Source: Ollibium composti (GTDB lineage: Bacteria > Pseudomonadota > Alphaproteobacteria > Rhizobiales > Rhizobiaceae). From it: a stretch of 64,000 nt of DNA. The notes beneath the pieces were generated by a model. That model worked only from the letters and a program-made list of their open reading frames with translations, did not search any database and was not told where the DNA came from. The position numbers were made by a program, and so were the translations under genes. Location: NCBI RefSeq assembly GCF_004801285.1, contig NZ_SSNY01000013.1:16001-80000 (forward strand). Direction: 5' to 3'. Positions 23,691 to 31,280 of the stretch are shown here, piece after piece (position 1 is the stretch's first letter; every line of letters starts with the position of its first letter).

Positions 23691-23882
23691 ATGGAAACCT
23701 TCGTCAAAGCCCTCGCCATCGTCGCCATGGTCGCCGTCGTGGCGGTGCTCGTCCGCGGCCTCGTCAACATGATGCGCGGCGGTTCCGGCGTGACCTCCAA
23801 CAAGCTCATGCAGGCGCGCGTGCTGCTGCAGTTCGTGGCGCTGGTGCTGATCCTGATCGTCGTCTACATGACGCGCAAGTAG
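23691..23882 (+). CDS. Twin-transmembrane HIG1-domain-like small protein
   Basis: 63-residue inner-membrane protein with two hydrophobic segments (ALAIVAMVAVVAVLVRGL and QFVALVLILIVVYM) linked by MMRGGSGVTSNKLMQARVLLQ. The N-K-x-M-Q-x-R-V-x-x-Q pattern is the signature of the HIG1 family, which in relatives associates with respiratory oxidases. ATG 23691 follows GGGAACG. It lies 16 bases after the SDR gene and 19 before the adenosyltransferase gene, so it may be co-transcribed with both. Confidence 0.88.
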   Translation: METFVKALAIVAMVAVVAVLVRGLVNMMRGGSGVTSNKLMQARVLLQFVALVLILIVVYMTRK

Positions 23883-23901
23883 CCGGAAGCGGAGGCTCGT
23901 C

Positions 23902-24483
23902 GTGGTCAGACTGAACAAGATCTACACCCGCACGGGCGACGACGGCACGACCGGCCTCGGCTCCGGCGAGCGGCGGCTGAAATCGGATCTTCGGGTGGAA
24001 GCCTACGGCACCGTCGACGAGGTCAATGCCTGCGTCGGCATGGCGCGGATCCATACCGGGGCGTCGCATCCTGAAATCGACGCCATGCTGGCGCGCATCC
24101 AGAACGATCTGTTCGACCTCGGCGCCGACCTTGCCGTGCCCGATACCGGCGAGAAGCTGGACTACGAGCCGCTGCGCATCGTGCCCGCCCAGGTCGAGCG
24201 GCTGGAAAAGGACATCGACCTGCTCAACAAGGAGATCGCGCCGTTGCGCTCCTTCGTGCTGAACGGCGGAACGCCGGCGGCGGCGGCGTTGCATCTTGGC
24301 CGTACCGTGGCGCGGCGGGCCGAACGGCTTGTCGTGGCGCTGGCGCAGGAGCCGGACGAGCATGTCAACCGCGACGCGCTCAAATATCTCAACCGCGTGT
24401 CCGATTTCCTGTTCGTCGCCGCGCGCGCCGTCAATGACAACGGCAAGGCGGACGTGCTATGGGTGCCGGGCAAGAACCGCTGA
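23902..24483 (+). CDS. pduO: ATP:cob(I)alamin adenosyltransferase, PduO type
   Basis: 193-residue trimeric enzyme that makes adenosylcobalamin from cob(I)alamin and ATP in the cytoplasm. The N-terminal ATP-binding signature is IYTRTGDDGTTGLGSGER, followed by VEAYGTVDEVNA and the conserved C-terminal RAERLVVALAQ and LKYLNRVSDFLFV blocks. GTG 23902 is preceded by GGAGG. Nearby etfBA and 3-hydroxyacyl-CoA dehydrogenase suggest a link with acyl-CoA metabolism using B12-dependent mutases, though no mutase gene is in the window. Confidence 0.92.
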   Translation: MVRLNKIYTRTGDDGTTGLGSGERRLKSDLRVEAYGTVDEVNACVGMARIHTGASHPEIDAMLARIQNDLFDLGADLAVPDTGEKLDYEPLRIVPAQVERLEKDIDLLNKEIAPLRSFVLNGGTPAAAALHLGRTVARRAERLVVALAQEPDEHVNRDALKYLNRVSDFLFVAARAVNDNGKADVLWVPGKNR

Positions 24484-24535
24484 CGGCCGGGTTGGATGCA
24501 ACAGGGTCGGGCGGAAGGCACCGGGAACCGGCCTG

Positions 24536-25312
24536 ATGTTCATTCCGCTTTACGATTCCAACCATCTGCGCTCGATCAGCCTGCAATACGTCACTTTCGG
24601 GCTGATCGCGCTCAACGTCGTGGCCTATCTGTGCACCAGCCTCGGTGGGGAGCAGTTCACCAACGCCGCCGTGCTCGGCCTCGGCTTCATCCCCTCGGTC
24701 GTCCACGACACGGCGGAACTGGCTCCGCAATTCGTCGTCATCCCGGAGAGCCTGAGCTACCTCAGCTACGCCTTCCTGCACGCTGACATCTTCCATCTCG
24801 GCGGCAACATGCTGTTTTTGTGGGTCTTCGGCGACAATGTCGAGGATGCGCTCGGCCATGTCCGCTATCTTGTCTTCTACCTGGCCTGCGCCGTTGCCGG
24901 CGCCTTCGTCCACGGCCTCGTCGCACCGGATTCGCAGGAGCCGCTGATCGGCGCTTCCGGCGCCATCGCCGGCGTGGTCACCGCCTACCTGATCCTGTTT
25001 CCCCGCGTGAAGGTGTGGATCCTCGCCTTCGCCCGCATTCCGCTGCGCATTCCCGCCTATATCGTGCTGGCGCTGTGGATTTTCCTGCAGGTGGTCATGT
25101 TCCTGGCCGGCGGCGAGGACCAGGTGTCCTGGGCCTGCCATGTCGGCGGCATCGTGGCGGGCGCGGTGCTGGTGCTCATCCTGCGCCGCCGCGACGTGCC
25201 GCTCGAGGATGAGGAGATCGTCGTGGCGCCGGCTTCCATCGACGCCGAGCCGATCGTGCCTGTCGAGGAGCCGCCGGCGGCGGTGTCCGCGCCGCGCTGG
25301 GGTCGCCAGTAA
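24536..25312 (+). CDS. Rhomboid family intramembrane serine protease
   Basis: 258-residue membrane protease with six hydrophobic segments. The catalytic serine is S141 in GASGAIAG, the histidine is H202 in CHVGGIVAG and the oxyanion-site asparagine N91 in HLGGNMLFLWVFG. The C-terminal tail after residue 215 is acidic and proline rich. Substrates are unknown. ATG 24536 follows GGGAACCGG. It is 52 bases after the adenosyltransferase gene on the same strand. Confidence 0.92.
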   Translation: MFIPLYDSNHLRSISLQYVTFGLIALNVVAYLCTSLGGEQFTNAAVLGLGFIPSVVHDTAELAPQFVVIPESLSYLSYAFLHADIFHLGGNMLFLWVFGDNVEDALGHVRYLVFYLACAVAGAFVHGLVAPDSQEPLIGASGAIAGVVTAYLILFPRVKVWILAFARIPLRIPAYIVLALWIFLQVVMFLAGGEDQVSWACHVGGIVAGAVLVLILRRRDVPLEDEEIVVAPASIDAEPIVPVEEPPAAVSAPRWGRQ

Positions 25313-25529
25313 GGTCGAAAAGGCAGGTCTTTCAACCGATTTGGTGTGCACTGCGATATTGACGGTGAGGGCGGGCGCCACTAGGGTCCGCGCGCCTTTG
25401 GCAGCCTTTCCGCCACCCGCGAGGCGTCGGAAGAACGGAATTTTCGCCGCAAATGTCGGCATTCGGCAAATCCCGCCGGGCAGGCGCTGGTAAGAGCGCA
25501 CCCGGACATCGTTGAGAGGTGAGATTGAG

Positions 25530-26279
25530 ATGAAAGTTCTCGTGCCCGTGAAGCGGGTTGTGGACGCCAACGTGAAGGTTCGTGTGAAGGCCGACGGTTC
25601 GGGCGTCGAGCTTGCCAACGTCAAGATGGCGATGAACCCGTTCGACGAGATTGCGGTGGAAGAGGCGATCCGGCTGAAGGAAGCCGGCAAGGCCGAGGAG
25701 ATCGTGGTTGTGTCGATCGGTCCCGCGCAGGCGGCCGAGACGCTGCGCACCGCGCTCGCCATGGGTGCCGACCGGGCGATCCTGGTCAAGGTCGACGGCG
25801 AGGTCGAGCCGCTGGGCGTCGCCAAGGTTCTGAAGGGCGTGGTCGAGGCGGAGAAGCCCGGCCTCGTCATCCTCGGCAAGCAGGCGATCGACGACGATTC
25901 CAACCAGACCGGCCAGATGCTGGCCGCACTTCTGGGCTGGTCGCAGGGCACCTTCGCCTCGAAGATCGAGCTTGCCGGCGACCGTGCCAAGGTAACGCGC
26001 GAGGTCGACGGCGGCCTTCAGGCGGTGGATCTGAAGATGCCGGCCATCGTGACGGCGGACCTGCGCTTGAACCAGCCCCGCTACGCCTCGCTGCCTAACA
26101 TCATGAAGGCGAAGAAGAAGCCGCTGGACGAGAAGACGGCCACCGATTTCGGCGCCGACGTCGCGCCGCGGCTGAAGGTGCTCAAGACCGAGGAGCCGGG
26201 CGGCCGCAAGGCGGGCGTCAAGGTCAAGACCGTCGCCGAGCTGGTCGACAAGCTCAAGAACGAAGCCGGCGTGCTGTAA
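25530..26279 (+). CDS. etfB: Electron transfer flavoprotein subunit beta
   Basis: 249-residue subunit of the ETF heterodimer, which passes electrons from acyl-CoA and related dehydrogenases to ETF-ubiquinone oxidoreductase. N-terminal MKVLVPVKRVVD is typical, AMNPFDEIAVEEAIRLKE is conserved, and the AMP-binding region with the recognition loop PEKPGLVILGKQ-type (here AEKPGLVILGKQAIDDD) is intact; the signature VTADLRLNQPRYASLPN follows. Start ATG 25530 with GAGAGGTGAG before it. etfA follows after 22 bases. Confidence 0.96.
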   Translation: MKVLVPVKRVVDANVKVRVKADGSGVELANVKMAMNPFDEIAVEEAIRLKEAGKAEEIVVVSIGPAQAAETLRTALAMGADRAILVKVDGEVEPLGVAKVLKGVVEAEKPGLVILGKQAIDDDSNQTGQMLAALLGWSQGTFASKIELAGDRAKVTREVDGGLQAVDLKMPAIVTADLRLNQPRYASLPNIMKAKKKPLDEKTATDFGADVAPRLKVLKTEEPGGRKAGVKVKTVAELVDKLKNEAGVL

Positions 26280-26301
26280 GCGATCGGGAAAGGAACAAGA
26301 A

Positions 26302-27231
26302 ATGGCAATTCTCCTCATCGCCGAACACGACAACGCCTCGCTGTCGGACCAGACCGCCAAGGCGCTGTCGGCGGCAAGCAAGATCGGCTCGGATGTCGAC
26401 GTGCTGGTGGCCGGCAAGGGCGCCAAGGCAGCGGCCGATGCCGCCGCCAAGCTGAAGGGTGTCCGCAAGGTTCTTCTGGCCGAGGCCGACGAACTGGCCG
26501 AGCGGCTGGCCGAGCCGACCGCCGCACTCGTCGTCTCGCTCGCCGGCAACTACGACGCGATCGTCGCGCCCGCCACCGCCACCGGCAAGAACGTCGCCCC
26601 GCGCGTCGCCGCCCTGCTCGACGTGGCGCAGGTGTCGGAAATCATCGAGGTCGTCTCGCCGGACACCTTCAAGCGGCCGATCTATGCCGGCAACGCCATC
26701 CAGACGGTGCAGTCGACCGATGCCAAGAAGGTGGTGACCGTGCGCACCGCCTCCTTCCAGGCGGCCCCCGAAGGCGGCTCGGCCAGCGTCGAGACCGTAT
26801 CTGCTGCCGCCAATCCGGGCCTGTCGACCTTCGTCGAGAACAAGCTGTCGGAATCGGATCGTCCCGAGCTCACCTCGGCCAAGATCATCATCTCGGGCGG
26901 CCGTGCGCTGGGTTCGGCGGAAAAGTTCCAGGAGGTCATCCTGCCGGTGGCCGACAAGCTGGGTGCCGCCGTCGGCGCCTCCCGTGCGGCAGTCGACGCC
27001 GGCTATGCGCCGAACGACTGGCAGGTCGGCCAGACCGGCAAGGTGGTCGCGCCCGACCTCTACATCGCCTGCGGCATCTCCGGCGCCATCCAGCACCTCG
27101 CCGGCATGAAGGACTCGAAGGTCATCGTCGCCATCAACAAGGACGAGGAAGCGCCGATCTTCCAGGTCGCCGACTACGGCATCGTCGGCGACCTCTTCAC
27201 CGTCCTGCCGGAACTCCAGAAGGCGCTTTGA
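26302..27231 (+). CDS. etfA: Electron transfer flavoprotein subunit alpha
   Basis: 309-residue FAD-binding subunit of ETF. The C-terminal FAD domain is intact: IISGGRALGS, AAVGASRAAVDAGYAP, WQVGQTGKVVAPDLYIA, CGISGAIQHLAGM and AINKDEEAPIFQVADYG, all hallmark blocks. ATG 26302 is preceded by GGGAAAGGAAC. It forms an operon with etfB and is followed by a strong terminator, after which the 3-hydroxyacyl-CoA dehydrogenase gene starts. Confidence 0.96.
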   Translation: MAILLIAEHDNASLSDQTAKALSAASKIGSDVDVLVAGKGAKAAADAAAKLKGVRKVLLAEADELAERLAEPTAALVVSLAGNYDAIVAPATATGKNVAPRVAALLDVAQVSEIIEVVSPDTFKRPIYAGNAIQTVQSTDAKKVVTVRTASFQAAPEGGSASVETVSAAANPGLSTFVENKLSESDRPELTSAKIIISGGRALGSAEKFQEVILPVADKLGAAVGASRAAVDAGYAPNDWQVGQTGKVVAPDLYIACGISGAIQHLAGMKDSKVIVAINKDEEAPIFQVADYGIVGDLFTVLPELQKAL

Positions 27232-27259
27232 CGGCGGTTCCGATCCGATATTAAATTGT

Positions 27260-27299
27260 AAGGGCGGGGTAGACGAAGTCGCCCCGCCCTTTTAATTTT
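27260..27299 (+). terminator. Intrinsic terminator of etfBA
   Basis: Perfect 10-base stem (27260-27269 with 27282-27291: AAGGGCGGGG/CCCCGCCCTT) followed by TT and an AT-rich tail, 28 bases after the etfA stop. Confidence 0.88.
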
Positions 27300-27333
27300 G
27301 CGGTGCACAAAAAGCGGGCAACGGGATGCCATC

Positions 27334-28212
27334 ATGAGCAAGATCGAAACCATCGGTATCGTCGGCGCGGGTCAGATGGGCGGCGGCATCGCCCATGTGT
27401 CGGCGCTCGCGGGCTACAAGGTTCTGATCTACGACGTCGGCGCCGAGCGCATCGAGACGGGCATCGCCACCATCAGCGGCAACATGGCCCGTCAGGTCGC
27501 CTCCGGCAAGCTGGAGGAGCAGGTGCGCAAGGACGCCATGGCGCGCATTTCGGCAGCGCCCGACATGGCGGGGCTTGCGGGGGCTGATCTGGTCATCGAA
27601 GCGGCCACCGAGGACGAGGCCGTCAAGCGCAAGATCTTCGCGCAACTCTGCCCGCTGCTCAACCCGGAAGCGATCCTCGCCACCAACACCTCCTCGATTT
27701 CGATCACGCGGCTGGCGTCCACCACGGACCGTCCCGAGCGGTTCATCGGCATCCATTTCATGAATCCGGTGCCGGTGATGAAGCTCGTCGAATTGGTGCG
27801 CGGCATCGCCACCGACGACCGCACCTTCGAGGCGTCAAAGGGCTATGTCGCCCAACTCGACAAGACCGCCACCGTGTCGGAGGATTTCCCGGCCTTCATC
27901 GTCAACCGCATCCTTTTGCCGATGATCAACGAGGCAATCTATACGCTCTACGAAGGCGTCGGCAGCGTCGAGGCGATCGACACGGCGATGAAGCTCGGCG
28001 CCAACCACCCGATGGGACCGCTGCAGCTGGCTGACTTCATCGGCCTCGATACCTGCCTGTCGATCATGCAGGTTCTGCATGATGGCCTGTCGGATTCGAA
28101 GTACCGGCCATGCCCGCTTCTGGTGAAGTATGTCGAGGCCGGCTGGCTCGGCCGCAAGGCGGGCCGCGGCTTCTACGATTATCGCGGCGAGCACCCGGTG
28201 CCGACGCGCTGA
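27334..28212 (+). CDS. hbd: 3-hydroxybutyryl-CoA dehydrogenase
   Basis: 292-residue NAD(P)-dependent 3-hydroxyacyl-CoA dehydrogenase. Rossmann motif GIVGAGQMGGGIA is at the N terminus; NTSSISITRLA and the catalytic histidine block GIHFMNPVPVMKLVE are conserved, with the C-terminal helical domain GANHPMGPLQLADFIGLD. In rhizobia it serves polyhydroxybutyrate or butyrate metabolism. ATG 27334 follows ACGGGA. Location just after etfBA links it to fatty-acyl oxidation, but the terminator between them makes it a separate transcript. Confidence 0.93.
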   Translation: MSKIETIGIVGAGQMGGGIAHVSALAGYKVLIYDVGAERIETGIATISGNMARQVASGKLEEQVRKDAMARISAAPDMAGLAGADLVIEAATEDEAVKRKIFAQLCPLLNPEAILATNTSSISITRLASTTDRPERFIGIHFMNPVPVMKLVELVRGIATDDRTFEASKGYVAQLDKTATVSEDFPAFIVNRILLPMINEAIYTLYEGVGSVEAIDTAMKLGANHPMGPLQLADFIGLDTCLSIMQVLHDGLSDSKYRPCPLLVKYVEAGWLGRKAGRGFYDYRGEHPVPTR

Positions 28213-28289
28213 TCCGCTGTTTTCCGCTCGGTCGGGAATTCGCTCGGCTGCCGTGGCGGGTGGCCCGGCGGGATGGGCGCGAATCTGAT

Positions 28290-28466
28290 CTAGAAAAGCA
28301 ATAGGGCTGTCGCGGCCGCCAACGCCACCGTTGCCGCGGCGAGGACGGCAAAGTGCTGGGCTATGCGGAAGGCCGGCTGCGGCGGCAGGATTTCCGGCGC
28401 GATGTCCGGGATCGGTCCCATGGCCAGCCGGGCGGCGCGTTCGAGCCTGTACATGTCGGCGCCCAT
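28290..28466 (-). CDS. Small membrane protein candidate (58 residues)
   Basis: Short minus-strand frame in the gap between the dehydrogenase and the HWE kinase genes. It encodes 58 residues: a basic N-terminal stretch (MGADMYRLERAARLAMG), a proline-rich middle (PDIAPEILPPQP) and one C-terminal hydrophobic helix (FAVLAAATVALAAATALLLF), which looks like a tail-anchored membrane protein. GCGAGGC lies 8 bases before the ATG. I know no family for it; coding is supported by layout and composition only. Confidence 0.5.
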   Translation of the reverse strand: MGADMYRLERAARLAMGPIPDIAPEILPPQPAFRIAQHFAVLAAATVALAAATALLLF

Positions 28467-28599
28467 TTTCGAAGCCTCGCGTATCGTCGACCGCTCCCCC
28501 GCGAACCATGCGCCGTTATGGTAAATGAGAGGTTAACCGCGCACCGGCCGAGGATGCGTCGTCATGCCGGCCCTGCCCGATGCTCCCGGCCCGTCGGGC

Positions 28600-29634
28600 T
28601 CAATCGATCTCGAAGTTGCCGTGCGGCACGGTGAGACTGTAGTCCAGACGGTCGTTGCCTATATCGAGCTTGGCCGCGCCGTTGAGCGAGGCCGGCACGA
28701 CACGTTCCAGCGCCACCGAACCGAAGCGCTTGCCGTTCTTCGGTTCTTTGTGCGGCGCGATCCGTTCGTGCCATGCCAGCGACAGCGAAAGGTCGTCCGG
28801 CTCGCCCTCAAGCCCGGCAACGACCTCGACGAAGCCGTCCGGCCTGGAGAGCGCGCCGTAGCTGACGGAATTGACGGCTAGCTCGTGCATGGCAAGGCCG
28901 ATGTGGAGGGCGGCGTTCGGGTTGAGGAACGGGTTGGCGCCCTCGAAGCGCAGGCTGTTCACCGGGTCTGGGCCGTAGCGGCCGACCTGGCCGGCCACCA
29001 GTTCGCGCAACCGCGCGCCGCGCCAGTTCGACGAGGTCACCAGATCCTGCGAGGAGGCGAGCGATTGCAGCCGGCCGCGGAAGCGGGTCAGGAAGTCGGC
29101 GATGCCGTCGGAATAGCGGCCGGTCTGGGAGGCGATGCCCTGGATGATGGCAAGCAGGTTCTTGGACCGGTGACTGACTTCGCGCAGCAGCGTGCGCAGC
29201 GTCTGTTCGCGCCGCTTCTGCTCGGTGGTCTCGACCTTGGTGGTGACGATGCCCTGCACTGCGCCGCTGTCGTCGAGGTCGGCGTCGACCCAGATCTCGA
29301 ACCAGCGCATGCCGTCTTCGGCCGGCATGCCGATCTCGAAACGCTCCGGCTTGCCGGTGGCGACGACTTTGCGACGGGCCGTGTCGAGGCGTTCGGCCTG
29401 TGCGGCCGGGAGCATGTTCTGCCCGGCCTCGCCGTCGCCGGATACCCAGGGCGCGCGCATGTTGCGGCCCCACACCATCTTCAGGTCACGGTCCTGGTAG
29501 AGCACGGCGACGCCCGCATTGCGCAGGGCGTGCATCAGCGCCCGGCCGAGCTGTCCGTCTTTCTCGTCGGTCGGCAGGCCTATCGTCTCGTCGCTATAGG
29601 AACTCTGCCCTTTTGGGGTAGACCCGAAACTCAT
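28600..29634 (-). CDS. HWE-type sensor histidine kinase with PAS domain, likely PhyR-pathway kinase
   Basis: Soluble kinase of about 344 residues. A PAS-like domain (ALMHALRNAGVAVLYQDRD onward, about residues 30-150) ends in TTKVETTEQKRREQTL. The kinase core has the phospho-acceptor in LREVSHRSKNLLA, the N-box histidine in MHELAVNSVSYGALS and the W-x-E motif in LAWHERI, so it is an HWE/HisKA_2 enzyme. ATG 29634 is preferred, with GGAGGGG upstream; ATG 29646 is the alternative. An EcfG-type promoter (29664-29688) and adjacency to phyR suggest it phosphorylates PhyR and is itself induced by the response. That pairing is inference. Confidence 0.87.
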   Translation of the reverse strand: MSFGSTPKGQSSYSDETIGLPTDEKDGQLGRALMHALRNAGVAVLYQDRDLKMVWGRNMRAPWVSGDGEAGQNMLPAAQAERLDTARRKVVATGKPERFEIGMPAEDGMRWFEIWVDADLDDSGAVQGIVTTKVETTEQKRREQTLRTLLREVSHRSKNLLAIIQGIASQTGRYSDGIADFLTRFRGRLQSLASSQDLVTSSNWRGARLRELVAGQVGRYGPDPVNSLRFEGANPFLNPNAALHIGLAMHELAVNSVSYGALSRPDGFVEVVAGLEGEPDDLSLSLAWHERIAPHKEPKNGKRFGSVALERVVPASLNGAAKLDIGNDRLDYSLTVPHGNFEID

Positions 29635-29663
29635 GTGCCAACGCATCCCCTCCAGGCAGTTGC

Positions 29664-29688
29664 AACGGCATATGCTGGATTAGGTTCC
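29664..29688 (-). promoter_or_regulatory. EcfG-type promoter of the HWE kinase gene
   Basis: On the minus strand GGAAC (29684-29688), 16-base spacer, CGTT (29664-29667). The start site is expected near 29657, 23 bases before ATG 29634. Confidence 0.8.
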
Positions 29689-29821
29689 ATCAGGCCGGCG
29701 ATGATCGGTGAAAAGTGTGACGAAAGGGTTCCGCCGGGCTGCTGTCCGGTGAGGACCGCAACCCGGCGGCGACTGGAAACCGATTGAGGGGGGCGGCTTC
29801 CAGTATCGAACGGCCGGCCAT

Positions 29822-29986
29822 TCACGCTCGCCTGAAGAGCGCGGCCAGCAGGGAGAGCACGAGGAACGCCAGGAAGATGAAGAACAGGATCTTGGCCAGC
29901 CCGGCCGAGGCCCCGGCTATGCCGCCGAATCCGAGCGCGCCGGCGATGATGGCCACGACAAGAAACACCAGCGCCCAGTAGAGCAT
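29822..29986 (-). CDS. DUF1328 small membrane protein
   Basis: 54-residue inner-membrane protein with two hydrophobic helices (MLYWALVFLVVAIIAGALGF and ILFFIFLAFLVLSLLAALF) joined by the conserved GGIAGASAGLAK loop; this is the DUF1328/YtjA family. AAGGAGAT precedes ATG 29986. Function unknown, but family members in alphaproteobacteria are often stress induced, and an exact EcfG-type promoter lies at 30015-30039. It sits between the HWE kinase gene and phyR, all on the minus strand. Confidence 0.9.
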   Translation of the reverse strand: MLYWALVFLVVAIIAGALGFGGIAGASAGLAKILFFIFLAFLVLSLLAALFRRA

Positions 29987-30014
29987 TGTCCATCTCCTTC
30001 AAGCGATGGCTGAA

Positions 30015-30039
30015 AACGCCGGTCATCGCCGTTTGTTCC
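30015..30039 (-). promoter_or_regulatory. EcfG-type promoter of the DUF1328 gene
   Basis: On the minus strand GGAAC (30035-30039), 16-base spacer, CGTT (30015-30018). Start site near 30008, giving a 22-base leader with the AAGGAGAT ribosome site. Confidence 0.8.
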
Positions 30040-30062
30040 ATGATTGTGCGAAAAGCGCCGCC

Positions 30063-30857
30063 TCAGGCGGCGGCCTTGGCCTGCCGGTCGAAGAACAGCG
30101 CCTGGCTGATGAGCGCCTTGACCATATCGGGATTGAACGGCTTGGTGACGAGGAAGGCCGGTTCCGGACGCTCGCCCGTCAGCAGCCGCTCCGGGAAGGC
30201 GGTGATGAAGATCACCGGCACCGAGGTCGAGGACAGGATCTCGTTGACGGCCTCGATGCCCGAGCTGCCGTCGGCGAGCTGAATGTCTGCCAGCACCATA
30301 TGCGGGTGCGTGCGGCCGAAAAGGGCAACCGCCTCGGCATGGGTGCGTGCCGTGCCGACGACGCGATGGCCGAGGCTTTCCACCATCTCCTCGATGTCCA
30401 TGGCGATCAGCGGCTCGTCCTCGATGATGAGGATATCGGTCGCGACCTGGCGCGAAATCTCGTTCGAGGCCTCGGCCAGCAGGTCGGAGAAGGCGTCTTC
30501 GTCGATGTCGAGGATCTCGGCGGCTTCGGCCGCGCTGAAGCCCTCGACCGCGACCAGCAGGAAAGCCTGGCGCGGCAGCGGCGCCAGCGCGTTGAGGTTG
30601 GCGGCGGCGCGTTGTTCCCATGCCGACTGGGCTTCCTCCTGCGGCACGCGGATGGCGACGGAGGTGAACAGCCTGGCGAAGACCTTGTAGAGCGCGATGC
30701 GGTCGCTGGACGCCTTGGGGAAGATGTCGACGTCGGCGATGATCGCTTCCAGCATCGCGGCCACCAGGGCATCGCCGCTTTCCTGCGAGCCCGAAACGGC
30801 GCGTGAGAAACGGCGCAGGAACGGCAGGTGCGGAGCGATGGTTGCGGACAAGCTCAT
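30063..30857 (-). CDS. phyR: General stress response anti-anti-sigma regulator PhyR
   Basis: 264-residue protein with an N-terminal sigma-factor-like domain (about residues 8-135; PRQAFLLVAVEGFSAAEAAEIL resembles sigma region 4) and a C-terminal receiver with the acidic pair in IIEDEPLIAMD, phospho-acceptor D191 (LADIQL) and the Lys in VTKPF. On phosphorylation PhyR binds NepR and frees EcfG. It is divergent from nepR-ecfG, the standard locus layout. The EcfG-type promoter at 30940-30964 indicates positive feedback. Confidence 0.96.
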   Translation of the reverse strand: MSLSATIAPHLPFLRRFSRAVSGSQESGDALVAAMLEAIIADVDIFPKASSDRIALYKVFARLFTSVAIRVPQEEAQSAWEQRAAANLNALAPLPRQAFLLVAVEGFSAAEAAEILDIDEDAFSDLLAEASNEISRQVATDILIIEDEPLIAMDIEEMVESLGHRVVGTARTHAEAVALFGRTHPHMVLADIQLADGSSGIEAVNEILSSTSVPVIFITAFPERLLTGERPEPAFLVTKPFNPDMVKALISQALFFDRQAKAAA

Positions 30858-30939
30858 GATGAACGTCTCCCTCAGATGACGTGCTTAGGATCGGATCAGG
30901 CGGATTGCAAACCCCCACGGTGCAAGGCCCGGACCTAAA

Positions 30940-30964
30940 AACGTCAGCCGGTGAAAAAAGTTCC
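30940..30964 (-). promoter_or_regulatory. EcfG-type promoter of phyR
   Basis: On the minus strand GGAAC (30960-30964), 16-base spacer, CGTT (30940-30943). It lies 8 bases from the divergent nepR promoter element. Confidence 0.85.
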
Positions 30965-30972
30965 GCGGCAAG

Positions 30973-30997
30973 GGAACGATTTTCCGCAACATGCGTT
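30973..30997 (+). promoter_or_regulatory. EcfG-type promoter of nepR-ecfG
   Basis: GGAAC (30973-30977), 16-base spacer, CGTT (30994-30997). Start site near 31004, about 73 bases before nepR. Matches the autoregulated promoter known for this locus type. Confidence 0.87.
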
Positions 30998-31076
30998 TTC
31001 GGCTCCAATCGGGGTGACCAGACAAGGGTGCCGCTCGCCTTGACGTATGGTGGACGGCGGCGGGGACGGGGAAAAT

Positions 31077-31277
31077 ATGAAGGACATGATGAAGACCTCC
31101 ACGGCTGACGCGCGACAGCGTCGGAAGGGTTCCGGCGACCTGCTCGGGCCGAACTCTGAAATCGGCCGCAAACTCCGACAATATTACGACGACCTGGTTT
31201 CCGAGGACGTGCCGGATCGCTTCGCCCAGCTGCTGGCGCAGCTGGAGCAGGCAAAACCTGCCTCCAAGAAGGACTGA
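31077..31277 (+). CDS. nepR: Anti-sigma factor NepR
   Basis: 66-residue anti-sigma factor that holds EcfG inactive until PhyR is phosphorylated. The conserved core IGRKLRQYYDDLVSEDVPDRF followed by AQLLAQLE gives the two amphipathic helices that bind EcfG or PhyR. The N-terminal part is basic and disordered. ATG 31077 has ACGGGGA just upstream; in-frame ATG 31047 or 31086 are alternatives. ecfG begins 3 bases after the stop, indicating tight co-translation. Confidence 0.93.
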   Translation: MKDMMKTSTADARQRRKGSGDLLGPNSEIGRKLRQYYDDLVSEDVPDRFAQLLAQLEQAKPASKKD

Positions 31278-31280
31278 CGC

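Noticed and set aside
29700..29735. Resemblance to the palindromic repeat at 33568-33611 (shared GAAAAGTGTGA)
   Set aside because: Outer and inner arms are not conserved and it cannot fold as the repeat does; chance similarity is as likely.
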